55,037 nucleotides of DNA from Paenibacillus sp. PAMC 26794 (GTDB lineage: Bacteria; Bacillota; Bacilli; Paenibacillales; Paenibacillaceae), in contig NZ_ANHX01000027.1 in the NCBI RefSeq assembly GCF_000316035.1, positions 1-55,037 on the forward strand, in the 5' to 3' direction. The notes under the pieces are model-generated. The model ran no database searches, was not told the DNA's origin, and saw only the letters and a program-made list of their open reading frames with translations. The position numbers and the translations under genes were made by a program. How positions within the stretch are numbered: the first letter of the stretch is position 1; each line of letters begins with the position of its first letter. Shown piece by piece: positions 34,934 through 43,983 of this stretch.

Positions 34934-36070
34934 TCAACGTGTGATTGCCTTTCTCGATTTGAAATCCACACCCTTGTAATACATATCTGCCACTAGCAGA
35001 TTTGGTCCGCAACAGGATGCAATATCGCAATGGCAATTGACCGTTTGATTCAACGGATGTTCCGCTGACCATTCATGGAACACCTCATCCAGTTTACGAT
35101 CACGAATGTTGCCAAACGCCGGGATATCCGCAAAATCCGTCACATACACATTACCCGTGAACATGTTGACGTTAACGCGATTACGTCCGTCCGGATCGTT
35201 ACGCACCGTCACATTTGGTTCGCTGTATAAACGGTTGATCAGTTCCCGATCCTGCTCTGCTGCACTGCACGCGAAGAATGGCAGGGTCCCGAACAGCATC
35301 CACATATCTTTGTCACGCGCATCAAGCAAACGATGAATCGCTGCTCTCATATGGTCCAGTGATAAAACAGGCAGTGACGAAGCAAAGTTCGAATTATACA
35401 TCGGATGCACTTCATGACGGACACAGCCCATCTCACGAATCAATTGGTGAATACCATCCAGCTTGTCGTGCGTACGGAAGTTAATCATCGACTCCGCAGA
35501 GATAAACATGCCTGCTTCACTCAGTTTGCGTGAATTTTCAATCATTTTCTCATACATCTTCACCGCTACTTCACGTTTCACAGGTCTGCCACTATTTGCA
35601 AATCCAACTTGATGGAAATCGTCAGCATTCAAATAGTTGAATGAGATATGCATGACGTCCAGATAAGGTAAAAGTTGCTCATACCGACTGATATCCAGCG
35701 TTAAATTTGAATTGATCTGGGTACGAATTCCACGTTCCTTGGCATATTTGAGCAGCGGGATAATCATCTCATCCACTGTTTTCTGGCTAAAGCTTGGCTC
35801 GCCACCCGTCAGACTAATCGTCTGCAGATGCTCCACTTCATCCAATCGTTTCAGCATCAGAGGGAGTGGAAGAGCCGGCGCCTCACGCATCGTAAGCATA
35901 TCTCCCACGGCACAATGCTCACACCTCATATTGCACAGATGTGTCACCGTCATTTCTACACTAGTCAGCACATGGCGTCCATATGTACGCAGAGAGCCGA
36001 TCGGATCCCACGGATCATTCGTTGGCGATAAAGGCATCGGTTGTACCGATCCTGAGTTTAGCATGGTCAT
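34934..36070 (-). CDS. yfkAB: Radical SAM protein YfkAB (CxCxxxxC type)
   Basis: Encodes 378 residues. The radical SAM cluster motif CNMRCEHC gives three Cys ligands near residues 47-54, followed by the SAM-binding LTGGEPSF. A C-terminal Cys cluster, NCHCDIASCCGPN, matches the CxCxxxxC signature of YfkAB. In Bacillus subtilis the gene can appear as yfkA and yfkB; here it is one frame. The substrate is unknown. ATG 36070 is used, with AAGGTGAAG upstream. Confidence 0.93.
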   Translation of the reverse strand: MTMLNSGSVQPMPLSPTNDPWDPIGSLRTYGRHVLTSVEMTVTHLCNMRCEHCAVGDMLTMREAPALPLPLMLKRLDEVEHLQTISLTGGEPSFSQKTVDEMIIPLLKYAKERGIRTQINSNLTLDISRYEQLLPYLDVMHISFNYLNADDFHQVGFANSGRPVKREVAVKMYEKMIENSRKLSEAGMFISAESMINFRTHDKLDGIHQLIREMGCVRHEVHPMYNSNFASSLPVLSLDHMRAAIHRLLDARDKDMWMLFGTLPFFACSAAEQDRELINRLYSEPNVTVRNDPDGRNRVNVNMFTGNVYVTDFADIPAFGNIRDRKLDEVFHEWSAEHPLNQTVNCHCDIASCCGPNLLVADMYYKGVDFKSRKAITR

Positions 36071-36208
36071 TGTTCTTCACCTTATTCCTTTTATTAACCT
36101 AAAAAGTTTTATTTACATCATACCTTGTGTTTCTCTTTTTGGAGTTATCTTTTATCATAGCACAATTTTGAATGCTCCGGCATACGTAGACCCTGTCCAT
36201 TACATGAC

Positions 36209-36270
36209 AAAAAACGCTCAGGCCAATCCGGACCGAATTACGAAACGGCCCGGATATTACGACATGAGCG
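36209..36270 (-). terminator. Terminator of the first HD-GYP gene
   Basis: CGCTCA at 36215-36220 pairs with TGAGCG at 36265-36270. A nested ATCCGG/CCGGAT stem lies inside. On the minus strand it is followed by six T. Confidence 0.8.
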
Positions 36271-36290
36271 CTAATCATCTTTCAAGTAGT

Positions 36291-37412
36291 TCAGCTTTCC
36301 ACCTGTTCACTTTGAGCCGCTGAAGGTGTATCCTCCACACCCTCTACACCTGTGATCATCACAGACAGAGCTGTCAGCAGGTTAATCTCATAAGGCGAAG
36401 ATAAAGTCTGGCCGTCCGCATCTTTTAGAACACGGATAAGCGGACGTTGAGGAACACGTGAATGAATTGATGCAACTACTCCAACCTCTCCTGTACTGAG
36501 CTTGACTGAAATACCTACCGGGTATATCGCGACACAATCCCTGAACTTCTCCAGCATCCATTGTTCATAGAGGGTTCCTGAACCCGTATACAATACCTCT
36601 ACTGCCTGATGCGGCAGCAAAGCTTGCTTGTACACCCGATTCGTCGTCATGGCATCATACGAATCAGCAAGCGCAATCCATTTGGCATATTCATGAATTT
36701 CCTTATCTTTCAAACCAAAGGGATATCCACTGCCATCAATTCGTTCATGGTGCTGCAATGCACAATGCGCGGATAGAAGCGGTATACCTGGTTCGTCTTT
36801 GAGAATACGGTGTCCATATGTAGTGTGCTGCTGAATGATTTTGAATTCCTCGTCACTCAATCTGGAGGGTTTATGCAGGATTTCTGGTGCAATCTGTGTT
36901 TTGCCGATATCATGCAACAAAGCGCCCAGACCAATCTCCATTAATTGCTGGCGTGTGTAACCCGAAGCGACACCAAGAACCAGCGTGTACACACATACAT
37001 TCAGAGAATGGTTATACAGGTCAAAATCACTGGAGTTCATGTCCATCAGCATAATCATGGCTTCCTTCTGACTGCCGATGTCTTCCAGAATCGCATTCAT
37101 CACACCACTAAGCGCTTTACCGAAATGAGGAATCTGATTTTTGGTTTTCAGTCCTGACATGCTCTGAAATTGCTGTTTTATCTCGACCAGTGCTTTCCTT
37201 CGGGTCTCTTCCTGCAACATTTCAGGAACGATGATGTCCTCTGTCGCAGCATCTTTAATATACACATAACCGACTCCGAGATCCTTAAGGCGTCCAATCA
37301 ATCGACTGGTTAGCTCTACATCCTCACTAAGTAATACAAGGCCTTCTTCACTATAAATACGTTTCCCCAGCTTCATGCCAGGCTGCAATAAGTTTATATG
37401 TACTAAACGCAC
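36291..37412 (-). CDS. HD-GYP domain protein, first of two
   Basis: Encodes 373 residues. A roughly 110-residue N-terminal regulatory domain is followed by HD-GYP, with the metal-binding HDIGK at 167-171, KPSRLSDEEF, HHERIDGSGYP and DSYDAMTTNR. These residues are those needed for cyclic di-GMP hydrolysis, so the enzyme is probably active. GTG 37412 has GGGAGAGGA upstream. The C-terminal part (about 300-373) is a small beta domain. A paralogue lies on the opposite strand at 39908. Confidence 0.92.
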   Translation of the reverse strand: MRLVHINLLQPGMKLGKRIYSEEGLVLLSEDVELTSRLIGRLKDLGVGYVYIKDAATEDIIVPEMLQEETRRKALVEIKQQFQSMSGLKTKNQIPHFGKALSGVMNAILEDIGSQKEAMIMLMDMNSSDFDLYNHSLNVCVYTLVLGVASGYTRQQLMEIGLGALLHDIGKTQIAPEILHKPSRLSDEEFKIIQQHTTYGHRILKDEPGIPLLSAHCALQHHERIDGSGYPFGLKDKEIHEYAKWIALADSYDAMTTNRVYKQALLPHQAVEVLYTGSGTLYEQWMLEKFRDCVAIYPVGISVKLSTGEVGVVASIHSRVPQRPLIRVLKDADGQTLSSPYEINLLTALSVMITGVEGVEDTPSAAQSEQVES

Positions 37413-37485
37413 AGCCTATCCTCTCCCGCTCCGTAGATGTGATTACCACTAGCCGCCGCTTCAGCAGAAGGCAAGTACTTTAAAT

Positions 37486-38916
37486 TTAGCTTTGATGCCA
37501 GCGGGCTCGCAGGCTGTCGTCCAGAGCCCCTGGTCGTTTTATTTCCGTTTCCAGCAAATCGCGTATGAATTCCGGAAGATGATAGAGCGTACGGGTTCCA
37601 TGAGCAAGAGGAGGATACCCCACATTGAACGTAAACATGTCCAGTGTTCCAACGATATACTCACATTGTTCGTCCATAGGCTCCCCATTGATGGATATGG
37701 CCTGGATCTTCTCATAGGCTGGCGCATGTGGATTGTATTGAACTTGCATTCCGTCCATACATAACGTGCCTAGAATATGACCACGAAAACCAAATCCTAC
37801 AATGGGCTTACCTGAAAACTCGTCCAACAAGGACTGCTCAAGTGCTTCACGAATATGACTTCCACTCAAGCATATTGTACAAGCATTTATAGGAGATGGA
37901 CATAGGGAATGCAACATTCCTTTTGTAATATTACCTTGTGGAAGCTCTCCGAGAAGCTGACCTGCATTCACCAGAGACAGCTGTGCCCCCGTGAAATGAC
38001 GAACAGCTTGTGCAAGCAAGGTTGCAAACGGGGATTCCCGGTCATACGTGATAGGCAGCAACCGATCCGTTATCACTGCCGTCTGATTGAGTGTCCTTTC
38101 GGCCTCCGTACGATTCGTAGCGATTGCCAGCGCGACCTGATCATCCAGTAATATCCTCTTGGCAGCCATACAACCGCTACTTACCAGTTGGAGAGGTTCT
38201 CCCACACTTGTTCGTTCCAGAACCACTTTCCCAAGCCATTGGCCAAATTTCCCAGCTGCACCCAGCACGGTCTGACCAATGACTAAAGGTTCTTCGAGAA
38301 CATGATGGGTATGTCCACCGAGAATAACATCAATTCCAGTAATCTGCTCTGCCAGTCTCCGATCTGTCGAAAGCCCCAGATGTGAAAGAATAACCACCAC
38401 ATCCACTTCATCACGTAATGCTTCCACTTGAGCTCTCAGTGAATCCACAGGGTCCAGAACATCCCATCCGAGCAGTTCGTAAAACGTGGTAAAAGGGGCC
38501 GTTGCCCCCAGCAGACCAACGCGAAATGGACCTTTCTCCACAATCAGAGAAGGTTTCATCCACACTGGAGCAAGTCCAGTATCTTGCTCCACAACATTGC
38601 CGCATACCACAGGGCACAGAAGTCCAGCGTAGGACTGCGAGAGCTGATCTGGCGTAAAGGTTAGACCTTCGTTGTTACCGATTGTAATGGCATCGTAGCC
38701 CGTCAGGTTAATAACATCAACATTAGCCGTACCCAGTGTTCCCTCTGTTTCAACGGCCATCCGGTCCATATGATCGCCGATATCCAATACAAGGAAGTTG
38801 CCACCTTGGTCACGTTCCTCATTGATCATAGCGGCGATGGTGCTCATGGAGCCGAAGTGGCTATGAATGTCATTGGTGTGCAGAATCGTTAATGTTTGCT
38901 TCTCCCTGGTGCTCAT
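37486..38916 (-). CDS. yunD: YunD-like metallophosphoesterase / 5'-nucleotidase family
   Basis: Encodes 476 residues. ATG 38916 is chosen for GGGGAGGCGG upstream. The N-terminal calcineurin-like phosphoesterase domain has ILHTNDIHSHFG, DIGDHMD, TIGNNE and GGHTHHV, the full set of metal-binding motifs. The C-terminal 5'-nucleotidase domain (about 300-470) has LVNAGQLLGELP and GFGFRGHILG. No signal peptide is seen, so it is cytoplasmic, as for Bacillus YunD. In Bacillus yunC is adjacent, whereas here yunC is about 14 kb away. Confidence 0.9.
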   Translation of the reverse strand: MSTREKQTLTILHTNDIHSHFGSMSTIAAMINEERDQGGNFLVLDIGDHMDRMAVETEGTLGTANVDVINLTGYDAITIGNNEGLTFTPDQLSQSYAGLLCPVVCGNVVEQDTGLAPVWMKPSLIVEKGPFRVGLLGATAPFTTFYELLGWDVLDPVDSLRAQVEALRDEVDVVVILSHLGLSTDRRLAEQITGIDVILGGHTHHVLEEPLVIGQTVLGAAGKFGQWLGKVVLERTSVGEPLQLVSSGCMAAKRILLDDQVALAIATNRTEAERTLNQTAVITDRLLPITYDRESPFATLLAQAVRHFTGAQLSLVNAGQLLGELPQGNITKGMLHSLCPSPINACTICLSGSHIREALEQSLLDEFSGKPIVGFGFRGHILGTLCMDGMQVQYNPHAPAYEKIQAISINGEPMDEQCEYIVGTLDMFTFNVGYPPLAHGTRTLYHLPEFIRDLLETEIKRPGALDDSLRARWHQS

Positions 38917-39036
38917 CACACCGCCTCCCCTGCTCTTCAATAAACGTTCATTCTTCTAATGGATAAGCATAACATTTTCCGCGTCGTTATGATATATTTA
39001 AAGGGTTTAGAGATCAAAAAGAGGTGAGTCATATCT

Positions 39037-39783
39037 ATGAAATTGACAATTCAACTATTTGCAGGCATTGCAGAACGTTTAAATACATCCCTTCTGGAGT
39101 TTGAGTACATCGGAGACATTCCAACCGCTGCCGATTTAAAAGAAAAACTGAGTCTGGCCTACCCAGAGGCATCTTCTCAGATAAGGACATCCTTTTTGGC
39201 AGTTAACCAGCAGTACGCTCCTGCCGATACTATACTTAGCTCAGAAGATGAACTTGCGTTGATCCCTCCCGTCTCTGGAGGTGATGGTACGGATATATCC
39301 GATGAAAGGCTTCGCTCTACCGTTCCAGAGCATCGGACTGAAGATGGCTTATTTCTGATTACAGAGTCCACCTTGTCCGTGGAAGCAACAACGGCGCTAG
39401 TGATTACCCCAAATCACGGGGCAGCTCTTACTTTTGTAGGTACGACTCGTGAAATGACCGGTGAACAGCGCACCGTTCATCTTGAATACGAGGCCTATGT
39501 GCCGATGGCTCTTTCTCAGATGGCTGCGATTGGTACGGAAATCTCCGACCGCTGGCCTGGTGTGTTATGTGCAATCAGTCACCGAATTGGCAAAGTGGAT
39601 GTGGCAGAGATTAGTGTAGTCATTGCCGTTTCCTCACCTCATCGCAACGACTGTTATGATGCAAGCCGTTACGCCATAGAGAGACTCAAACAGACCGTTC
39701 CGATCTGGAAAAAGGAAATCTGGGAAGATGGATCTGAATGGAAGGGACATCAATCAGGACCATGGAACCCCATGGAGATCTAA
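39037..39783 (+). CDS. MoaD-MoaE fusion, molybdopterin synthase (MoaX-like)
   Basis: Encodes 248 residues joining both subunits of molybdopterin synthase. The ubiquitin-like MoaD part is residues 1-82 and ends ALIPPVSGGDG, with the thiocarboxylate-forming Gly pair at 81-82 inside the chain. The MoaE part (about 105-248) keeps FVGTTREMTGE, YEAY, SSPHRND and the two catalytic-site Lys region PIWKKE. The Gly81-Gly82 C-terminus must be freed for sulphur loading, as reported for MoaX of Mycobacterium tuberculosis. ATG 39037 has AGAGGTGAG upstream. It is monocistronic, with no other Mo cofactor genes nearby. Confidence 0.92.
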   Translation: MKLTIQLFAGIAERLNTSLLEFEYIGDIPTAADLKEKLSLAYPEASSQIRTSFLAVNQQYAPADTILSSEDELALIPPVSGGDGTDISDERLRSTVPEHRTEDGLFLITESTLSVEATTALVITPNHGAALTFVGTTREMTGEQRTVHLEYEAYVPMALSQMAAIGTEISDRWPGVLCAISHRIGKVDVAEISVVIAVSSPHRNDCYDASRYAIERLKQTVPIWKKEIWEDGSEWKGHQSGPWNPMEI

Positions 39784-39814
39784 ACAATGAGCCTTTACAC
39801 CTTTTTAGACAGAG

Positions 39815-39855
39815 TGGGTTAATAGTAAATAAGTCGTTGTCAACCCATTTTTTTC
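39815..39855 (+). terminator. Terminator of the MoaD-MoaE gene
   Basis: TGGGTT at 39815-39820 pairs with AACCCA at 39842-39847, followed by TTTTTTT. Located about 30 bases after the stop. Confidence 0.8.
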
Positions 39856-39907
39856 TTGTTATTATAATCATATGTGTCGATATTAGTCGAGAAAAGGTGG
39901 TTTATAC

Positions 39908-40957
39908 GTGAGAGTGCATGTTACTGATCTTAAACCGGGTGACCTGTTACAAAATGATGTATACAACAGTTCGGGTCTCCACATGCTGATGAAAGGTTCC
40001 ACCCTCAGTGAAGATGATCTATCCAAACTGTTGCAACATGGAATCGAGTACGCAGATGTAGAACACACAACATCCGACCTACACTCTGATGCACAAACCT
40101 TACCTTCCGATCAAACCCGTCTGTTAACTAACTTGTTTAACGATACGATCAAAGGTACTGAATCTCTATTTCAACAAGCGATGGAGAAGGGTTTTATTGA
40201 TGAGACACAGGTCGATGAGATTTTGTTTACCCTAACAGAACAGTTGGAAAAACAAAAAGATGTTGTCTCCTTGTTGCTTATGCTGGACGGGGATAGCGAT
40301 TATACGTACAACCATTCTTTGCAAGTCGGAATGCTCGCTTTTTATATCGCCGGCTGGATGGGTTACAACCCCGAGGAATGTCTAACGGTAGCCAAAGCAG
40401 GATATCTTCATGATATCGGCAAGTCCAAGATTCCTTCTGAAATCTTACATAAACCTGGTAAATTGACCACGGAAGAATTTGACGAAATGAAGAAACACTC
40501 ATTCTATGGATACGATATCATTAAAGAATCCACGCAGGATGAAATTCTGGCAACGGTCGCACTTCAGCATCATGAGCGCGAGGATGGAAGTGGATATCCT
40601 CATGGACTGCGAGGAGACGAGATCCACCCATATGCCCGTATAACGGCTGTAGCAGACGTTTATAGCGCCATGACGACCAATCGGGTGTACCAGACCAAAC
40701 AGGAACTGATCTCTGTTCTGTGTGAACTGTACAGCCTCAGCTTTGGTCAGTTAAATGCTGAAGCAACGCAGGAACTGATCAAGCACATGCTGCCTAATTT
40801 TATCGGTAAAAGGGTTCTGCTCACCACGGGTCAGACGGGACTCATTGTCTTGAATAATCCTGCGGATTATTTCCGACCACTCGTTCAGACCTCTACGGCC
40901 TTTATTGATTTAGCGAAAGAAAGAGATATTGCTATCGTTGAGATCTATGTACAGTAA
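39908..40957 (+). CDS. HD-GYP domain protein, second of two
   Basis: Encodes 349 residues. GTG 39908 has AAAGGTGG about seven bases upstream. The N-terminal domain is similar in type to that of the protein at 36291 (LKPGDLLQNDVYNSSGL against LQPGMKLGKRIYSEEGL), and the HD-GYP catalytic residues are all present: HDIGK at 168-172, HHEREDGSGYP and DVYSAMTTNR. It probably hydrolyses cyclic di-GMP. Followed by a perfect terminator hairpin. Confidence 0.92.
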   Translation: MRVHVTDLKPGDLLQNDVYNSSGLHMLMKGSTLSEDDLSKLLQHGIEYADVEHTTSDLHSDAQTLPSDQTRLLTNLFNDTIKGTESLFQQAMEKGFIDETQVDEILFTLTEQLEKQKDVVSLLLMLDGDSDYTYNHSLQVGMLAFYIAGWMGYNPEECLTVAKAGYLHDIGKSKIPSEILHKPGKLTTEEFDEMKKHSFYGYDIIKESTQDEILATVALQHHEREDGSGYPHGLRGDEIHPYARITAVADVYSAMTTNRVYQTKQELISVLCELYSLSFGQLNAEATQELIKHMLPNFIGKRVLLTTGQTGLIVLNNPADYFRPLVQTSTAFIDLAKERDIAIVEIYVQ

Positions 40958-41061
40958 CTGTGTAACAAGCATATCTGTTCATTGTACACAGCACACAGTA
41001 TGGATACGAAGCAATAAACAGGAAGTAGCTTGAATAACCAACTCATAGGTTGGCATATGAC

Positions 41062-41091
41062 AAAAGGGAAGCCGTAATCGGCTTCCCTTTT
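41062..41091. terminator. Bidirectional terminator between HD-GYP and YjcZ-type genes
   Basis: AAAAGGGAAGCCG pairs with CGGCTTCCCTTTT around a TAAT loop. Both flanks have A or T runs, so it can serve both convergent genes. Confidence 0.9.
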
Positions 41092-41117
41092 GTCTATTCC
41101 GATTCAATCATGCTGGA

Positions 41118-41258
41118 TTACACGCAGAATGCTTTTGTGATGATAACCAACAGAATGAACAGTACCAAGATTGCACCAGTGTTTGTGAACATATTGTATC
41201 CGCCAACGCCGCCTACTCCGCCTACGTTGCCCCCACAGCCATATCCTACTTCGCTCAT
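41118..41258 (-). CDS. YjcZ-family small sporulation peptide
   Basis: Encodes a 46-residue peptide. A Gly-rich N-terminal part (MSEVGYGCGGNVGG, then GVGGVGGY) is followed by a hydrophobic helix (AILVLFILLVIITKAF) and a short C-terminal Cys-Val. This matches the YjcZ family of small sporulation-associated membrane peptides in Bacilli. ATG 41258 follows GAGGAGG at seven bases. It is convergent with the HD-GYP gene. Function unknown; related peptides are made in sporulating cells. Confidence 0.88.
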   Translation of the reverse strand: MSEVGYGCGGNVGGVGGVGGYNMFTNTGAILVLFILLVIITKAFCV

Positions 41259-41408
41259 GTGATTGCCTCCTCTTCATCAGGTATACCCTAACATATGACG
41301 TTTCCGGTGGAATGAACCGGGCGAACAGGCAACATTCGATAAATGGTTGTCTGCCTGCATCTACCTGAGTGGATCAGCCTTTTGCTACTCCCTGTTCTTT
41401 GCAGGGAT

Positions 41409-42128
41409 CTATATGTCGGAATCCGAATGAACCTGGATGCCTTTTTCCTTGCGGTACATGATAACAAGTAATCTCCAAAATTCATAACTGCCTTTGTCGT
41501 TCATAATAAACGGTCGATAATAATCAAACGCTTGCTGCGCCCATGCGGGACAATCCATATTGGAAAATTGCTCCTGTTGCTGAATCCATCCCCCTTGAAT
41601 CTCCAGCGTTTTCTGCATGGCTTCAAACACTTTCTTCTGCTCAGTGGTCATCGGCGCAGCCTCCTGTTCCTGAGATGCCGTTCCGTATTCAGCCTGTAGA
41701 TACGCACCCGGTTCCGTCACACCATCTTCGCTGGCTGTATACCCGTAAGATGGTGCACTTGTTTTACGAATCTCATAATGTACATGCGGACCCGTGCTCT
41801 GACCCGTGCTTCCCTGATTTCCGATAAGCTGGCCTCGCTTCACTCGTTGTCCAACGGTTACAGCAATCCGCGAAAGGTGCGCATAACAATGCAAATAGCC
41901 TCGATGATCCTGAAGTGCTACTGTAAGCCCGTAACCGCCGAATCCAGAGCCCGTAACTCCCTCAGAAGCAAAACGCACCCTGCCCTCCATAAAGGCATAG
42001 ACGGGGCCATTCCATGGCTCTGTCACGATATCAATTCCGCGATGAAACGTCTGTCCACCATGAATGGGATGAATTCGATAGCCGAATGAACTTGTAATCC
42101 GATATCCCTCGAAAGGGTTCGAGCTCAT
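41409..42128 (-). CDS. M23-family metallopeptidase
   Basis: Encodes 239 residues. The LytM-type domain (about residues 8-135) has ITSSFGYRIHPI, HRGIDI, GYLHCYAHL and GPHVHYEI, which supply the zinc-binding His and Asp residues of M23 endopeptidases. No signal peptide or binding module precedes it. A C-terminal helical region (about 160-239) contains several Trp and Tyr residues and might bind peptidoglycan or a partner. It could be a leftover phage-type or spore-related hydrolase. Its export route is unclear. Confidence 0.85.
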   Translation of the reverse strand: MSSNPFEGYRITSSFGYRIHPIHGGQTFHRGIDIVTEPWNGPVYAFMEGRVRFASEGVTGSGFGGYGLTVALQDHRGYLHCYAHLSRIAVTVGQRVKRGQLIGNQGSTGQSTGPHVHYEIRKTSAPSYGYTASEDGVTEPGAYLQAEYGTASQEQEAAPMTTEQKKVFEAMQKTLEIQGGWIQQQEQFSNMDCPAWAQQAFDYYRPFIMNDKGSYEFWRLLVIMYRKEKGIQVHSDSDI

Positions 42129-42337
42129 ACACTCACATCCTTTTCTATCATTAGATGCTTAAATCTATGAAATGGCTTGTGCTATTGGTATTATTTTATT
42201 ACAAAAAAGCACCGCTCAGAATATCATTGGGAAAACCTTATGGTCTCTCCAACGCATATTCCAAGCGGCGCGCTATGCCGTTATGAACACTCTATGAGAT
42301 GTATATATTATTATTTCATTTTAAGCACTACTCACTC

Positions 42338-43687
42338 CTAATTCAGAGGTCTGTATATGACACCTAGCTGATCCAACTCCTGTCCTGCTCTTCCATAAAA
42401 TCCGGCTATATACCACCCTACTGGTGCCTCAAGTTTAATTTGATCCGATGTCTTTTGTCCGCCTTCAATCTTATTTCCAAGATTGGTCGACAACTCCACA
42501 TAAAAGATCCGTTTATCTCCATTTCGTGTCCCCTGACCAATTATTGCCTGGGTTAAGTACTCTCCGTCTGCCAAGGTAAGTGTGGCAATGTTCGATTGAC
42601 CACCATGTGCCAGGTTCGTTCCATCCCTGTACAGCGTTGAAATGCCGTCTACACGGTTGCCCGAGTTGAGTACAACGGAGCTAGGTCTGGCATCGGGAAT
42701 CTGATTCAGATCATTAAAGCCAGTCCCTCCAGACCCTCCAATCGTTGAACTAAGTTGGTATTGAGGAGATGTGCTGTACACGAATTCCGCTGTAATCGGA
42801 TAATGATCGGAGAGTTGCTTTCCACTCAGATCAACAAACGTTTGATTTTCCAAACGGTAGCTCTGTGCATTAAGGGACAACGCTTTACTTCCGCGATACA
42901 AAATTTTGTCGACAATTTCATAGTTCGGGCCATTTATATTGCTTGCATCCATAAGGGCGTCTCCATCAGCGGGAATACTCCCACCTCGAATCAAATCGAT
43001 CCACGGATCTCTTAAACCATTCTCAGACATGAGTAGCTCTATATTGTCAGCCGCACGAGTGTACCGTGTATTGGTATCCCCAAATACGATAACTGCGTTC
43101 CCGTCCGAGTGCTCCTTGATGTAATTAGAGAGTTGTCTGATATTATCTCGTCTGGCCTCAAGCGATTTATCATCGCTACCTGCGTCCGCATGCAAGTTGT
43201 ATACGTCCAATTTCACCTGAGGTGTGATCTCATATGTAGCTGCTGTAAATCCTTTTGGAGTCAATTCATCACTTCCATTGTCGAAAACACCAGATCGCTT
43301 ATCCCAGGTAATACGCTTCAAGTCACGGAATGGATATTTGGACAGACTGTTCAACCCACTACCAAAACCCGCAATTCCGCTTGTTGTCGTCAAATACGGC
43401 AGAGTGACTTGGGATATCAGCTCATTATGATAATTAAAATCCTCTTGTACATTAATGATGTCATAGTCATTTAATTTTTGGGAAATCTGAACGGTGTACT
43501 CCTTGGGGTTGGAACTGGATACCAGATCCGGAAGACCACCTACATTGTAACTAAGTACGTTGAATGAACCGGATACCGTTCCACCTTCTGCTGCACTTGC
43601 CGTTGATAAAAATAACGGAGAGCTCATAAAAGCAACAACAGCAGACAATACCAACACTGCTCCTTTTTTGACTATACTTCTTCGCAT
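42338..43687 (-). CDS. Secreted endonuclease/exonuclease/phosphatase protein with a jacalin-like lectin domain
   Basis: Encodes 449 residues. ATG 43687 is chosen because GAGGAGG lies six bases upstream; the frame starts earlier with ATG 43702, inside that site. A signal peptide ends at ASA-AEGG. The catalytic domain (about 35-290) has SYNVGGLP, NVQEDFNYH, FGDTNTRY and SDHYPITAEF, the metal- and acid-base residues of the DNase I/sphingomyelinase fold. The C-terminal domain (about 315-449) has GNRVDGISTLYRDG, LAHGG and GFYGRAGQELDQLGV, matching jacalin-like lectins. Substrate could be nucleic acid or a lipid headgroup. Confidence 0.87.
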   Translation of the reverse strand: MRRSIVKKGAVLVLSAVVAFMSSPLFLSTASAAEGGTVSGSFNVLSYNVGGLPDLVSSSNPKEYTVQISQKLNDYDIINVQEDFNYHNELISQVTLPYLTTTSGIAGFGSGLNSLSKYPFRDLKRITWDKRSGVFDNGSDELTPKGFTAATYEITPQVKLDVYNLHADAGSDDKSLEARRDNIRQLSNYIKEHSDGNAVIVFGDTNTRYTRAADNIELLMSENGLRDPWIDLIRGGSIPADGDALMDASNINGPNYEIVDKILYRGSKALSLNAQSYRLENQTFVDLSGKQLSDHYPITAEFVYSTSPQYQLSSTIGGSGGTGFNDLNQIPDARPSSVVLNSGNRVDGISTLYRDGTNLAHGGQSNIATLTLADGEYLTQAIIGQGTRNGDKRIFYVELSTNLGNKIEGGQKTSDQIKLEAPVGWYIAGFYGRAGQELDQLGVIYRPLN

Positions 43688-43857
43688 CATATACCTCCTC
43701 ATATTAGAATCTATTCAAATATATGTAATATTCGTTAGTGGAAGAATAACTCTGGTCTATTCATTTGTAAATATACAAATTGAACTAAATTTTCGCTTGC
43801 CACTCCGATAACAGAACAACCTTCTGAACGCTGTTATCCCCAGATTTTTTGAATAAA

Positions 43858-43904
43858 AATACCCCCTAGAGAGACTTTTTAAAGAGTCTGCTCTAGGGGG
43901 TATT
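43858..43904 (-). terminator. Terminator of the suf operon
   Basis: ATACCCCCTAGAG at 43859-43871 pairs perfectly with CTCTAGGGGGTAT at 43891-43903, with an inner AGACT/AGTCT stem. On the minus strand it is followed by TTTTTATTC. Confidence 0.88.
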
Positions 43905-43983
43905 CGATCACATGAAATTATATCTACTGCTTAACATCAGCAGCTAGGTTTAGCTTTACGGCTTCGAAAGGCGCTGCATTGGA

